Origin: Bacteroidota bacterium
GTDB lineage: Bacteria; Bacteroidota; Ignavibacteria; OLB7
Length of the DNA stretch: 64,000 nucleotides
Reading direction: 5' to 3'
Assembly (NCBI GenBank): GCA_018266795.1
Contig: JAFDZV010000007.1
Span: 18,282-82,281, forward strand
The translations under genes were made by a program, and so were the position numbers. The notes beneath the pieces were generated by a model. It had not been told where the DNA came from, did no database searches, and saw only the letters and a list, made by a program, of their open reading frames with translations. Of the stretch, positions 9,039 to 17,395 are shown piece by piece. Each line of letters opens with the position of its first letter. Position 1 is the stretch's first letter.

Positions 9039-10064
9039 CTATGCAGCCTCCAGCAGCCGCCGCACGATCTCCTGCGGCGAGACATTCTCGGACTCCGCAT
9101 TGAAGTTGGTCACGATGCGATGCCGAAGCACCGGCAACGCAATGGCGCGAACGTCCTCCACATCGGGGGTGAATCGCCCATGCAGCACTGCGCGCGTCTT
9201 CGCGCCGAGAATCAGGTACTGCGACGCCCGCGGCCCCGCGCCATAGGCGATGAACTCCTTTGCAAACGGTGCGGCGCCTGCGCTGGCCGGACGCGTCATG
9301 CCGACCAGCCGTACTGCATACTCCACAACGTTGTCCGCGACGGGCACGCGTCGCACCAGATGCTGCGCATCGATGATCTGCGAGCCGTTCAGCACCTTGG
9401 AGAGCGTTGGAACGAATCCGGCAGTGGTCTGCTTCACGATCTGCACCTCCTCGGCAAACGAGGGATAGTCCAGCCAGAGATTGAACATGAAGCGGTCCAG
9501 CTGAGCCTCGGGGAGCGGATAGGTTCCCTCCTGCTCTATCGGATTCTGTGTGGCCAGCACGAAGAACGGATCGGGGAGCGGATAGGTATGGCCGGCGGCG
9601 GTAACGTGGTGCTCCTGCATGGACTCCAGCAGCGCCGCCTGCGTCTTCGGCGGCGTGCGGTTGATCTCGTCGGCCAGAACGATGTTTGCGAACACCGGCC
9701 CCTTGACGAACCGGAACATCTTCTCGCCGGTGCTCATGTTGTCCTCGATCACCTCCGTGCCGGTGATATCGGAGGGCATCAGGTCCGGTGTGAACTGAAT
9801 ACGGTTGAAGGTGAGATCGAGCACCTCGGCGAGCGTCCGGATCAACAGCGTCTTTGCGAGGCCCGGCACGCCCACCAGCATGCAGTGGCCGCGCGCCACG
9901 AGCGATATGAGAAGCTGCTCGACGATCGCATCCTGCCCCACGATCACCTTGGCGATCTCCGCACGGATGGCTGTATATGCTTTCTGGAGATTCTGAACTT
10001 CTTCGACGTCGTTGGCCACGGCCGAATCCTGATTGAAAGAAGGAGTGATTAGAGTTTCCGGCAA
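9039..10064 (-). CDS. MoxR-family AAA+ ATPase
   Basis: 341 residues, the usual size for MoxR. Walker A is GVPGLAKT (residues 65-72), Walker B VLADEINR (D132, E133), with the family-typical TPPKTQAALLEAMQE-like stretch and the sensor segment ATQNPIEQEGTYPLPEAQ. MoxR ATPases act as chaperones that assemble or activate partner proteins, often encoded beside DUF58 and von Willebrand factor A proteins; no such partner is next to it here. The start is uncertain: the longest frame begins with TTG 10064 and lacks a Shine-Dalgarno sequence; GTG 10019 (with AGGA eight bases upstream) is an alternative and keeps the whole conserved part. Confidence 0.92.
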   Translation of the reverse strand: MPETLITPSFNQDSAVANDVEEVQNLQKAYTAIRAEIAKVIVGQDAIVEQLLISLVARGHCMLVGVPGLAKTLLIRTLAEVLDLTFNRIQFTPDLMPSDITGTEVIEDNMSTGEKMFRFVKGPVFANIVLADEINRTPPKTQAALLESMQEHHVTAAGHTYPLPDPFFVLATQNPIEQEGTYPLPEAQLDRFMFNLWLDYPSFAEEVQIVKQTTAGFVPTLSKVLNGSQIIDAQHLVRRVPVADNVVEYAVRLVGMTRPASAGAAPFAKEFIAYGAGPRASQYLILGAKTRAVLHGRFTPDVEDVRAIALPVLRHRIVTNFNAESENVSPQEIVRRLLEAA

Positions 10065-10286
10065 AACCGGATGGCAATGGCCTGCCTGCCGGCCTTGCAG
10101 CGACTATGGAGAGAAACTCTCAACAGCTCTGGAGCAGACAGACGAAGCGGACACCTGTCTGTTGAAGACTCTCAATATAGGAATGCCGGACTATCGCGCC
10201 CCGGTCATTCTCCATCCACAGACGGGCGTACGGCCGTCGTTCCCATGCATTCATCAGCAGCCGTCGTGGTCCCTCACGCCGGGCCT

Positions 10287-11477
10287 TCACGCCGGGAGCG
10301 AGGACGGATCGGGAAGGACGGAGCCGCCAAGCCGCTCCGACGCAGGCCCGGCAATGCCAAGCTCCACGAGATCGCAACATGCCGCGAACGCATCGTCCAC
10401 CGCGATCGACGCAACCGAGTCGGCATCGGCGGATACCAGCATGCGGCACGGTACTCCGTACGGTCCCCAGTCCGTAGCGGCCACGTTGCCGGCATACATG
10501 GCGGCAACCGGCCTGTGCGTGGCGGAGGCCATGTGAACGATTCCGGTATCCGAGCTGAAGAGCATCACGCACCGCTCCACCACGGCGGCAACTTCGAGCA
10601 CGTCATCCGTGGGCGGATACGCGTTCACCATCCCGCCGGCACCGCAGCTCGCAACCAGACGCTCCGCAAGCGAACGATCGTCCGGCATCGCCAGCAGCAG
10701 CAGCGGGATCAGCGGATATCGTTCGCGAAGCAGAGTCGCCAGCCGCTCGTAATTGTCGGCGGGCCAGACATTGCGCGCATGGCTCACCGAGAGATTCATC
10801 AGCAGATACGGACCGTCGCCCGCCGCCGTCCCGCGCAGACGATGCACGGCGTTGTTCCGTGAGGTCTCACCGATAGCCAGGTACGGATGGATGCTCACCG
10901 CCTCCGGATCGATATCGATCACATCGCACAGCACGTGCGGCACGCGGTCCCACATCGATTGAAGAATCGCCGCCGAACGCGACTGCACATTGAAGTAGGC
11001 ACCATACGCTTCGCTCTTCCAGATCGTTCCCTTCACCGCACGTCGTCCGCCGATCAGGTTGGCGACGATTCCCACCTTCGAACTGCGGCCGAAGATTGCG
11101 CAGATGATCGCATCGTACCGCTCGCGGCGCGCCTCGCGAATCGCGTGCAGCAGACCACGCAGACCGGAGCGCAGCTCGATGATCCGGTCCACATTCGGAT
11201 CCATCTCGATTACGCGCCGGTTTCGCGGCGAGGCCATCACATCGATCGCAACCGACGGGTTGAGCCGCTTCAACAACTCGAGAGCCGGGAGCGTGGTGAT
11301 CATGTCGCCGATGGCATCGTACCGAAGGAAGAGCACGCGGCGGAGGTCCCGTGCCTTCAGCTTCCGCTCCAGCGGCCTGTTGCGCCAGACACGACGGAGC
11401 GCAGCCATCCAGAAGCGCCGGTTCAGCACTTCGAGCGGCTTCAGCCTGCGTCCGATGCGGGAGAGGATCTGGCTCAT
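10287..11477 (-). CDS. Family 9 glycosyltransferase (lipopolysaccharide heptosyltransferase type)
   Basis: 396 residues from ATG 11477; longer frames would run into the neighbouring carbonic anhydrase gene. The N-terminal Rossmann half has the GT9 hallmark RVLFLRYDAIGDMITTLPAL and DVMASPRNRRVIE; the C-terminal half has YLLMNLSVSHARNVWP and the donor-site region LFSSDTGIVHMASATHRPVAAMY. GT9 enzymes such as WaaC, WaaF and WaaQ add heptose to the lipopolysaccharide inner core on the cytoplasmic face, so an outer-membrane glycolipid role is likely. Exact acceptor and sugar cannot be told from sequence. It sits 90 bases after the carbonic anhydrase gene on the same strand. Confidence 0.88.
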   Translation of the reverse strand: MSQILSRIGRRLKPLEVLNRRFWMAALRRVWRNRPLERKLKARDLRRVLFLRYDAIGDMITTLPALELLKRLNPSVAIDVMASPRNRRVIEMDPNVDRIIELRSGLRGLLHAIREARRERYDAIICAIFGRSSKVGIVANLIGGRRAVKGTIWKSEAYGAYFNVQSRSAAILQSMWDRVPHVLCDVIDIDPEAVSIHPYLAIGETSRNNAVHRLRGTAAGDGPYLLMNLSVSHARNVWPADNYERLATLLRERYPLIPLLLLAMPDDRSLAERLVASCGAGGMVNAYPPTDDVLEVAAVVERCVMLFSSDTGIVHMASATHRPVAAMYAGNVAATDWGPYGVPCRMLVSADADSVASIAVDDAFAACCDLVELGIAGPASERLGGSVLPDPSSLPA

Positions 11478-11566
11478 GCGTACCGATGGAACCGTAGGGA
11501 TGCGCCGGGCGGACCGCCCGGCGCGACGAGGCAGCGCCGCGTGACAACATATGGGACAGGGACGGT

Positions 11567-12184
11567 CTACACGAACGCTTCCAGCTCCTCGCGGCTTGCG
11601 ATCCGGATTCCGAGATCGCTTACTAGGCCGTTGTCGAGCCCGTAGATCCATCCATGCACGGCAAGCTCCTGTTCGCGCTCCCATGCATCCTGCACGATCG
11701 TTGTATGCGCTACGTTCAGAACCTGTTCGGTGACGTTCAGCTCGCACAACCTGTTCACGCGTTTCTCTCCCTCCAGCCCTTCCAGGTCCGCCATTCTCTT
11801 CATCATCACGTCCTGAATATGCCGCAGCCAGTTATCGATCAGGCCCAGACGGCGGCCTTCGAGCGCTGCCCGAACACCGCCGCAGCCGTAATGTCCGCAG
11901 ACGATGATGTGCTTCACCTTCAATACATCCACCGCGAACTGAATCACGGAGAGGCAGTTGAGGTCTGTATGCACCACCACATTCGCAACGTTGCGATGGA
12001 CGAAAAGTTCGCCCGGCATAAGGTTCACGATCTCGTTCGCGGGAACGCGGCTGTCCGAACAGCCGATCCAGAGATACTCCGGTGTCTGCTGCTCCGAAAG
12101 TTTCCGGAAGAACTCCGGATCGCGGGCGTTCATGGAGTCCGCCCAGCTGCGATTGTTGTCCAGAAGGTGTTCGAGCGTCTGCAT
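11567..12184 (-). CDS. can: Beta-class carbonic anhydrase
   Basis: 205 residues, matching Escherichia coli Can in length and order of motifs. Zinc ligands are C42 (in CSDSR), H98 and C101 (in HYGCGG); the D44-R46 dyad that gates the active site is present. The enzyme interconverts CO2 and bicarbonate in the cytoplasm, supplying bicarbonate for carboxylases and fatty-acid synthesis. The start ATG 12184 gives the family-typical MQTLEHLLDNNRSWA. Confidence 0.95.
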   Translation of the reverse strand: MQTLEHLLDNNRSWADSMNARDPEFFRKLSEQQTPEYLWIGCSDSRVPANEIVNLMPGELFVHRNVANVVVHTDLNCLSVIQFAVDVLKVKHIIVCGHYGCGGVRAALEGRRLGLIDNWLRHIQDVMMKRMADLEGLEGEKRVNRLCELNVTEQVLNVAHTTIVQDAWEREQELAVHGWIYGLDNGLVSDLGIRIASREELEAFV

Positions 12185-12278
12185 CGTGTTGATTATCAGG
12201 ATTGCCAGTCGGGAGGTACCATCGGGTTGCGGAATCGACTGCGCGGAGGAGGCGCAGGCCGGGGAGCCGTACGGGATT

Positions 12279-13442
12279 TCACCCCAGGCCTCTGGTCCGG
12301 GTTCGGTAGGCCGTGATTGCGCCGATCACGGAAGTGAGAAGAACGCCGAGAACGAACGTCCCCGGCACCACCACAACCACCAGCGCAATGCCGTCGCCAT
12401 ACCGATAGGTATGCGAGAGATGCCCCTGGAAGAGGGAGCGAAGCAACGTCCCTTCCAGCAGCCCGGCCGCGAGCATTCCGCCGGCACAGAGAAGGCCGAT
12501 GCCGATGGCGCCGGCGGCGGCGGCGACCACCCGGCTTCCGCCGCGCAGCCCCAGCCGGCCGAGCTTCCGTCCGCTCACCACACAGAGCACGAGCGCGAGC
12601 ACGCCCATGACATGCATCGGCAGCGACTCCGCAACATACAGCCGGAACGCCGACGGCTGCGGCGGGCGGATCGAGATCGAGATCGCATCGGCGGGCACGC
12701 CGTTGTACTCGCCGGCAAGCGTGTCTCCGCGCCGCTGCATCGCAGGCGCCGCCGCCGCCTCCCACTGCGGCGGCAGCAGGACGCGCGCATGAAGCGTACC
12801 GAATCCGCTCCACCTGCGAGCAGGTGCCAGCACGTAGCCCAGCTGCCAGACATCCGAGGGGCCGCGGCTTCCGTTGCGCGTCAGCAGCACGTTGTAGAGA
12901 ACGCGGATGGTATGAACACCCGGCGGAATGGTAATGTGAAAGCGGAAGACCGGAACCCGCTGTGTGTCCGGCTCACCGGTTACGGCAGGGCCGAAGTTTC
13001 GGTGATCCTGAACGGCGGCCTCGTAGCGAAGCGAATCACCGGCGCCGAACTCCGGTGTGTACAGAGGCGGCATCCACTGCGGCGGCAGCGCGGCGGAATC
13101 CACCGTCACTCCCTGCACGGCGGAGGAATCGAGCACCACACGGTACGACCCCGCGCCCCAGTGGCCGTAGGCGGCGGCAACGAACACAAGTTCCAGGCTC
13201 CGCCCGGCGCCGTCGTTCCGCACAACGTAGAGCGCGTTGACGGTGCCGATGGAACTGTCCGGCACCTGATGCAGATCGATCAGCAGATGCTCCTCTGCGA
13301 TATGCAGGGAATCGAGAACTGCGGAGGGCTCGCCAACCGCGTCACCTTCATGGATCGGGTTGGCCATGTTTGCCGTGGCTGACGGCCGGGTGAAGAGTGC
13401 GAGGATTGCGACCAGAACGATCGCACGGATTGGCAGACGCAT
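12279..13442 (-). CDS. Unrecognised membrane protein with signal peptide and three C-terminal helices
   Basis: 387 residues. ATG 13442 begins a signal peptide (AIVLVAILALFTRPSATA). Residues 25-260 form a predicted beta-rich extracytoplasmic region (many alternating hydrophobic strands such as SYRVVLDSSAVQGVTVDS). Three membrane helices follow near residues 268-288, 298-322 and 345-375, then a short basic tail. I do not recognise the family. The carbonic anhydrase gene lies 94 bases downstream on the same strand, so they may be cotranscribed, but no functional link is evident. Confidence 0.65.
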   Translation of the reverse strand: MRLPIRAIVLVAILALFTRPSATANMANPIHEGDAVGEPSAVLDSLHIAEEHLLIDLHQVPDSSIGTVNALYVVRNDGAGRSLELVFVAAAYGHWGAGSYRVVLDSSAVQGVTVDSAALPPQWMPPLYTPEFGAGDSLRYEAAVQDHRNFGPAVTGEPDTQRVPVFRFHITIPPGVHTIRVLYNVLLTRNGSRGPSDVWQLGYVLAPARRWSGFGTLHARVLLPPQWEAAAAPAMQRRGDTLAGEYNGVPADAISISIRPPQPSAFRLYVAESLPMHVMGVLALVLCVVSGRKLGRLGLRGGSRVVAAAAGAIGIGLLCAGGMLAAGLLEGTLLRSLFQGHLSHTYRYGDGIALVVVVVPGTFVLGVLLTSVIGAITAYRTRTRGLG

Positions 13443-13563
13443 GTGGCGAAGATAATGATTGATGGCCAGTAGTCGTGTGGTTCGCAGAAGGAGCCTGTCC
13501 CGCCGACGGCGACACACCGACCATGGCCGGCAGCAGGGAATATCAACCTCCGGCAACAGCCAT

Positions 13564-13615
13564 TGCGAGAAACTCACTCAGGACTGTGTCGCGGTATTCC
13601 CCGGCAATGGCCGTC
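13564..13615 (+). repeat. Degenerate unit related to the 5489-5619 tandem repeat
   Basis: Begins TGCGAGAAAC and has GGCAATGGCC 40 bases later, the same spacing as the units at 5491 and 5551. A weaker partial unit (ATATCAACCTCCGGCAACAG) precedes it. Confidence 0.4.
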
Positions 13616-13981
13616 GATGATGTGGCAGACGCAACCCGATGTCGTTGGTGAGACACGCAACCCGTTATCAGCAGGCACCCCGCTTCGCGATGCCGAGCCA
13701 TCCTCCGGCCATCGCATACCAACACCGCCATGCACCAGGGGAACAATCTCTCTGCAGGAGCCGCGCTCTTCGTTCCTTCCGAGCTCCGCCAGGAGCCCCC
13801 TCTCTGTCACCGTGAAAGCACAGGCCGCTCCCTGCGGGGAGCTGAATGATGGTGAGGAGATGGTATCGACTACAGATGGGGTGGAGCGCACTGCTCTCTC
13901 CGACATCTCGGTGCCGCCATGCACTTCAGCCGATCGGAAGAACGGACGAACAGTGGGTGGCGGACTTCCACGCTGCCGACC

Positions 13982-14037
13982 CGCAACCTGTGCCGGCCGG
14001 CATCACGGTCCGCTCGGCGGAGCGATACGCCGCGCGG
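13982..14037 (+). repeat. 56-bp dispersed repeat, copy B
   Basis: Matches the reverse complement of 5704-5759 with about 7 mismatches. It ends 80 bases before the start of the next gene. Confidence 0.6.
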
Positions 14038-14116
14038 GAAAGGTTGCCCCCCGCCCCGGTGTTATGCCGGCATGCATCACGTGTCTGGGTGCATGAGCAG
14101 CTTCGAAGGGCGATAC

Positions 14117-14755
14117 ATGCCGCTGCGGCCGGATGCCGCGCGCTTCGCAAGGCGGACGGAGCGCACCGGAGGCGCAGACCGCCCGGGATATCGCACCGCG
14201 ACAGGATGCACCGCGACCGTATGTATCATGGCGGTATGCGTCGCCGTCGCGGTCGTCCTGCCACTGCAGACGGCGCATGCACAGACAAGCGGCTCCGCAT
14301 CCGGGCATCGTTTCTCCTTCCCATTCATCTTCGGCTACCACATGACGTTCGGCGCGGACGGCATCGGCGGCCACCATCTCAACCTCGGCTTCGGCCTGAT
14401 AAGCAATCGGGTACTGAACGATACAACGGTCGGGGATCTCGTTCCGGCATTGGTCTGGACCGCGACGGTGGAAGCAGGGTACAGCAAAGGGAAGCTGGTG
14501 TTCGCTCCGATGGTCTCGGGATATCTGGCGGGCGGCCTCACCCTCGGGTTCAACGTGGGGCTGTTGACGGATGGCCGTGAGTTCCGAGCCCTGATTCGCC
14601 CGCTCTTCGGCGTCGGAGTTGCGCCGGAGGATGACGGCTTTGCACTCACCTACGGCTACACGCTCACACTCCCGTGGAGCCAGGAGATGGTTGCGCGAAG
14701 CACCGGCGCGATCGACCTGATGAAGGGGGCGTGGAGACGCCCGCAGAATCCGTAG
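14117..14755 (+). CDS. Exported protein of unknown function, probable outer-membrane or periplasmic beta protein
   Basis: 212 residues from ATG 14117, chosen for the GAAGGG ribosome binding site seven bases upstream; ATG 14093 is possible. An unusually long basic N-region (about 28 residues with many Arg) precedes the hydrophobic core CIMAVCVAVAVVLPL and a cleavage site at AHAQ. The mature part alternates short amphipathic strands with Gly-rich turns (LNLGFGLISNRVL, AGGLTLGFNVGLL, GYTLTLPW), suggesting a small beta-barrel-like protein. No family recognised. Confidence 0.65.
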   Translation: MPLRPDAARFARRTERTGGADRPGYRTATGCTATVCIMAVCVAVAVVLPLQTAHAQTSGSASGHRFSFPFIFGYHMTFGADGIGGHHLNLGFGLISNRVLNDTTVGDLVPALVWTATVEAGYSKGKLVFAPMVSGYLAGGLTLGFNVGLLTDGREFRALIRPLFGVGVAPEDDGFALTYGYTLTLPWSQEMVARSTGAIDLMKGAWRRPQNP

Positions 14756-14869
14756 GCGCGCGCGCATGTTTGCCGGCACCGGCAGCGCGCGAACATGGCA
14801 TCGCATGTCGCGGACTCGTATGTTCACCACCAGTTCCCCCACCTTCCCGATCACTTCGGAAACGTAACC

Positions 14870-15316
14870 ATGCATCGACAATCATCGCACGGCAACGGCG
14901 CCGGCAGTCTGCTCGCAACACCATTCGGAACCGGACTCGCGCCTGCGCTTCTCCGGTTGTGGGTCGGCATCATGCTCATCACGCACGGCACGGGCAAGGT
15001 CATGGGTGGCATGGAGAAGTTCACCGCAGGCGTCACGAAGCTGGGCTTCCCGGCTCCGGAGGCCTTTGCCTGGGCCGCAGCTCTCTCGGAGTTCGCCGGC
15101 GGAATCGCGCTCGTACTTGGCCTCGGCACGCGTGTTGCATGCATCTTCATCTGCTGCACAATGTTCGTCGCGGCATTCGTGCAGAATGCAGGAAAGCCGT
15201 TCTCCCAACAGGAGCTCGCCGTCACCTATCTCGTTCTTGCCATTGTGATCTTCATCGCAGGTCCCGGCCGCTACAGCATCGATGCGCTCCTGACCCGGTC
15301 GGTCCGCCGAACGTGA
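14870..15316 (+). CDS. DoxX-family membrane protein
   Basis: 148 residues with four membrane helices (about residues 25-43, 62-84, 88-107, 118-136). The pattern LLRLWVGIMLITHGTGKVMGG followed by AWAAALSEFAGGIALVLGLGTRVAC is the DoxX/YphA signature. Family members are small inner-membrane proteins, in some organisms linked to quinone-dependent oxidation or oxidative stress; the role here is unknown. ATG 14870 fits the family length. Three 18-bp repeats and a terminator hairpin overlap and follow its stop. Confidence 0.88.
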   Translation: MHRQSSHGNGAGSLLATPFGTGLAPALLRLWVGIMLITHGTGKVMGGMEKFTAGVTKLGFPAPEAFAWAAALSEFAGGIALVLGLGTRVACIFICCTMFVAAFVQNAGKPFSQQELAVTYLVLAIVIFIAGPGRYSIDALLTRSVRRT

Positions 15317-15364
15317 TGGTGCAGCAGAATGTGATGGTACACTAGAACACGATGGTGCACGCGG
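15311..15364 (+). repeat. Three 18-bp tandem repeats at the end of the DoxX gene
   Basis: Units at 15311-15328, 15329-15346 and 15347-15364 share the core GATGGTRCA. The first unit contains the stop codon of the DoxX gene; the third forms the left arm of the terminator hairpin. Confidence 0.7.
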
Positions 15365-15383
15365 AAGGCCCGCCCGCGTGCAC
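15355..15383 (+). terminator. Hairpin terminator of the DoxX gene
   Basis: Perfect 10-bp stem GTGCACGCGG / CCGCGTGCAC with a 9-base loop, followed within 7 bases by TTTT. Confidence 0.75.
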
Positions 15384-15609
15384 GCTCACGTTTTCCGCAG
15401 CATGTTCGTCACGGAGTGAAGACGCACACGCGAATGGCACGGACCGCCCCATCGGGTTGAAGATACCGGCGGCGAAGCGGGACGTGTGAGCTTCAATCGA
15501 ATAATCTGACGCACGTCATGGATCCAGGACTCAACCCCATGCTATGTTTGACGCAGGATGTGACACACGGCATGCAGGACCGAATTCCGAAACACTGGAG
15601 GTTACGACG

Positions 15610-15936
15610 ATGTCAACGAGAAAGCTGGATCAACAGGAGTGGGGCTCATACTTCGATCGGATCACGAAGTCCCTCACACATGAGCATATGCCGATCTACA
15701 CGGAAGTGCGCGTGATGGAACAGAACGTGGGCTCGCAGACGGAGACGTCCTGGACGCCGCTGATCGGCATCACGTTCAACTACCGGGCAAACACGCTGGA
15801 GGTGGCCACGGACCCGATCGATCACACGATCGCGGCACCGAGCGAGATCTATGTGATGGAGGATGCGCAGGGACTCCCCACCACAGTGGAAGTTCTCTCC
15901 GCGGAGACGAAGCAGGTGATCGAGCTGCGCTACTGA
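15610..15936 (+). CDS. DUF5335 family protein
   Basis: 108 residues. ATG 15610 lies nine bases after GGAGG. The layout matches DUF5335: N-terminal KLDQQEWGSYFDRITKSL, central WTPLIGITFNYRANTLEVA, then DHTIAAPSEIYVMEDAQG and a final LSAETKQVIELRY strand. Members are short cytoplasmic proteins without known function. It is convergent with the Kelch gene downstream. Confidence 0.85.
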   Translation: MSTRKLDQQEWGSYFDRITKSLTHEHMPIYTEVRVMEQNVGSQTETSWTPLIGITFNYRANTLEVATDPIDHTIAAPSEIYVMEDAQGLPTTVEVLSAETKQVIELRY

Positions 15937-16079
15937 GCGGCAGCGGCTCCCTCTGAGCGTTGCAACTCCGTTGCGAAGGACGCCGCCGGATCAGATGAAG
16001 GGCTCCGGCGCAATGGGTTGTCGCAACCGTTTCCCGCGCATCTGCCTTGCACGGAGCGCGGAGCAGGTCCGCAGATGCG

Positions 16080-17321
16080 CTATTGCACGATGAGCCGGAG
16101 CGTGGTTCTTCGCACGCCGGATCGGATCTCCACGATGTAGGGGCCGGGCGCAAGCCCGCCTACGTTCAATCGAGCCGTGGCAGTTCCATCCGGCACGGCT
16201 GAGGCACCTGCAGATTGCCCCAGGCAATCGAAGATGCGGACCGAGGCGCCCTCCCAACCTGACGGGAGAGTGAGGAGCGCATGCCCGTGCGAGGGATTGG
16301 GCGCGATGGCAGGAGCCGTGGCGCCGTTGTCATGAGCGGCAACCCCGCTCGCGAGAAAATCGAGCTGCCACCAGTCACCATAATCCGCCGTATCGAGATC
16401 GCCGCCAAGGCCTACGTACGCGCTGTTCCCCACGACGGCGGCGCTGGCAAGCAGACGCCCCGGAGTTCCCGGCATCACCGTGTAGAACGCCCACGTTCCC
16501 AGATCCGGATCGAAGCGATAGATGTCCGTACGAAGCTCGCTGAAATCCGCCTCGCCCAATCCCACATACGCCTTCCCTGCGTACGTGAACGCAACGCACC
16601 CGGCGCGCGCCGGCTCCGGGAAGGGGCCGCGATCGCTCCACGCATTGGAATCGGGATCGTAGCGATAGACGTTGTGAATCTCCGTGCCGCGCACGAGGCC
16701 GGTGGCGATATATCCATAGTTGCCGAGGACGAAGGCTCCCACATAGAACGCACCGCCCACGATGATGTTCGCCTTGCGCGTCCAGACATCCTGCACGGGG
16801 TCGTATGCATACATGTCGCGCATCTCGCTGACAAGCAGACGCCCGGTAAATCCGCCCCCCACGTAGACCGTCCCGTTGATGTTCATGGCGAACGCACCGC
16901 TTCGCGTGGGCCCGGGAAGGTCCGCCCGCTGGGACCATGAATCCTTTGCGGCATCGTATGCCCACAGATCACGAAGCGTCACGGAGTCCTGGTCCAGGCC
17001 AAGGCCAACGTAGCCGACGTCCCCCACGGTAAAGGCCGTTGCATCCAGCCGTTCGGTCACAACGTTCGGAACGTCCTTCTTCCGGCTCCACCTGTGTGTG
17101 GTTACGCAGTAGCCGTAGCAATCGATGCTGTGCGTGCCACCGACAATGTAGACCGTGTCCCCGATCACGAACGTTGCCGCGCCGGTTCGAGCCCGGCCCG
17201 GAAGCGAGTCCAGTTGCGTCCAGACCTGCGCGTGAAGGGCCGGCTGCAGTAGGTGAAGAGTCGGCTGCAGCAGAACGAGGGTGAGAACCGACAGAAGTGG
17301 GTAGAGTGTTCTCATGTGCAT
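16080..17321 (-). CDS. Secreted Kelch-type beta-propeller with T9SS sorting domain
   Basis: 413 residues from ATG 17321 (ATG 17315 is equally plausible), starting a signal peptide LLSVLTLVLLQPTLHLLQPALHAQ. Six Kelch-like repeats are visible through their GDTVYIVGG-type strands (also YVGLGLDQ, YVGGGFTG, YIATGLVRG, YVGLGEAD, YVGLGGDL), each with a following W or Y in the next strand, as expected for a six-bladed propeller. The C-terminus (APNPSHGHALLTLP to TTLRLIVQ) is a T9SS sorting domain. A surface binding or scaffold role is likely; no ligand can be assigned. Confidence 0.85.
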   Translation of the reverse strand: MHMRTLYPLLSVLTLVLLQPTLHLLQPALHAQVWTQLDSLPGRARTGAATFVIGDTVYIVGGTHSIDCYGYCVTTHRWSRKKDVPNVVTERLDATAFTVGDVGYVGLGLDQDSVTLRDLWAYDAAKDSWSQRADLPGPTRSGAFAMNINGTVYVGGGFTGRLLVSEMRDMYAYDPVQDVWTRKANIIVGGAFYVGAFVLGNYGYIATGLVRGTEIHNVYRYDPDSNAWSDRGPFPEPARAGCVAFTYAGKAYVGLGEADFSELRTDIYRFDPDLGTWAFYTVMPGTPGRLLASAAVVGNSAYVGLGGDLDTADYGDWWQLDFLASGVAAHDNGATAPAIAPNPSHGHALLTLPSGWEGASVRIFDCLGQSAGASAVPDGTATARLNVGGLAPGPYIVEIRSGVRRTTLRLIVQ

Positions 17322-17395
17322 TGTTTCGGTTGATGTTGCCGAAGCCTGCGGAGAGTATAGCCATGCGGGACGTGACCGGCAATGAAAATGACGCA

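Larger units (their letters stand above)
13443..14116. other. Intergenic region with diverged repeats, no gene
   Basis: About 670 bases between divergent genes. Translations in all frames lack protein character. It contains one full and one partial unit of the 60-bp repeat (around 13553-13615) and copy B of the 56-bp dispersed repeat (13982-14037), so it shares two repeat families with the 5.4-6.1 kb gap. Confidence 0.6.

Noticed and set aside
15961..16028. Small hairpins between the DUF5335 and Kelch genes
   Set aside because: Arms of only 5 bases; too weak to call a terminator.
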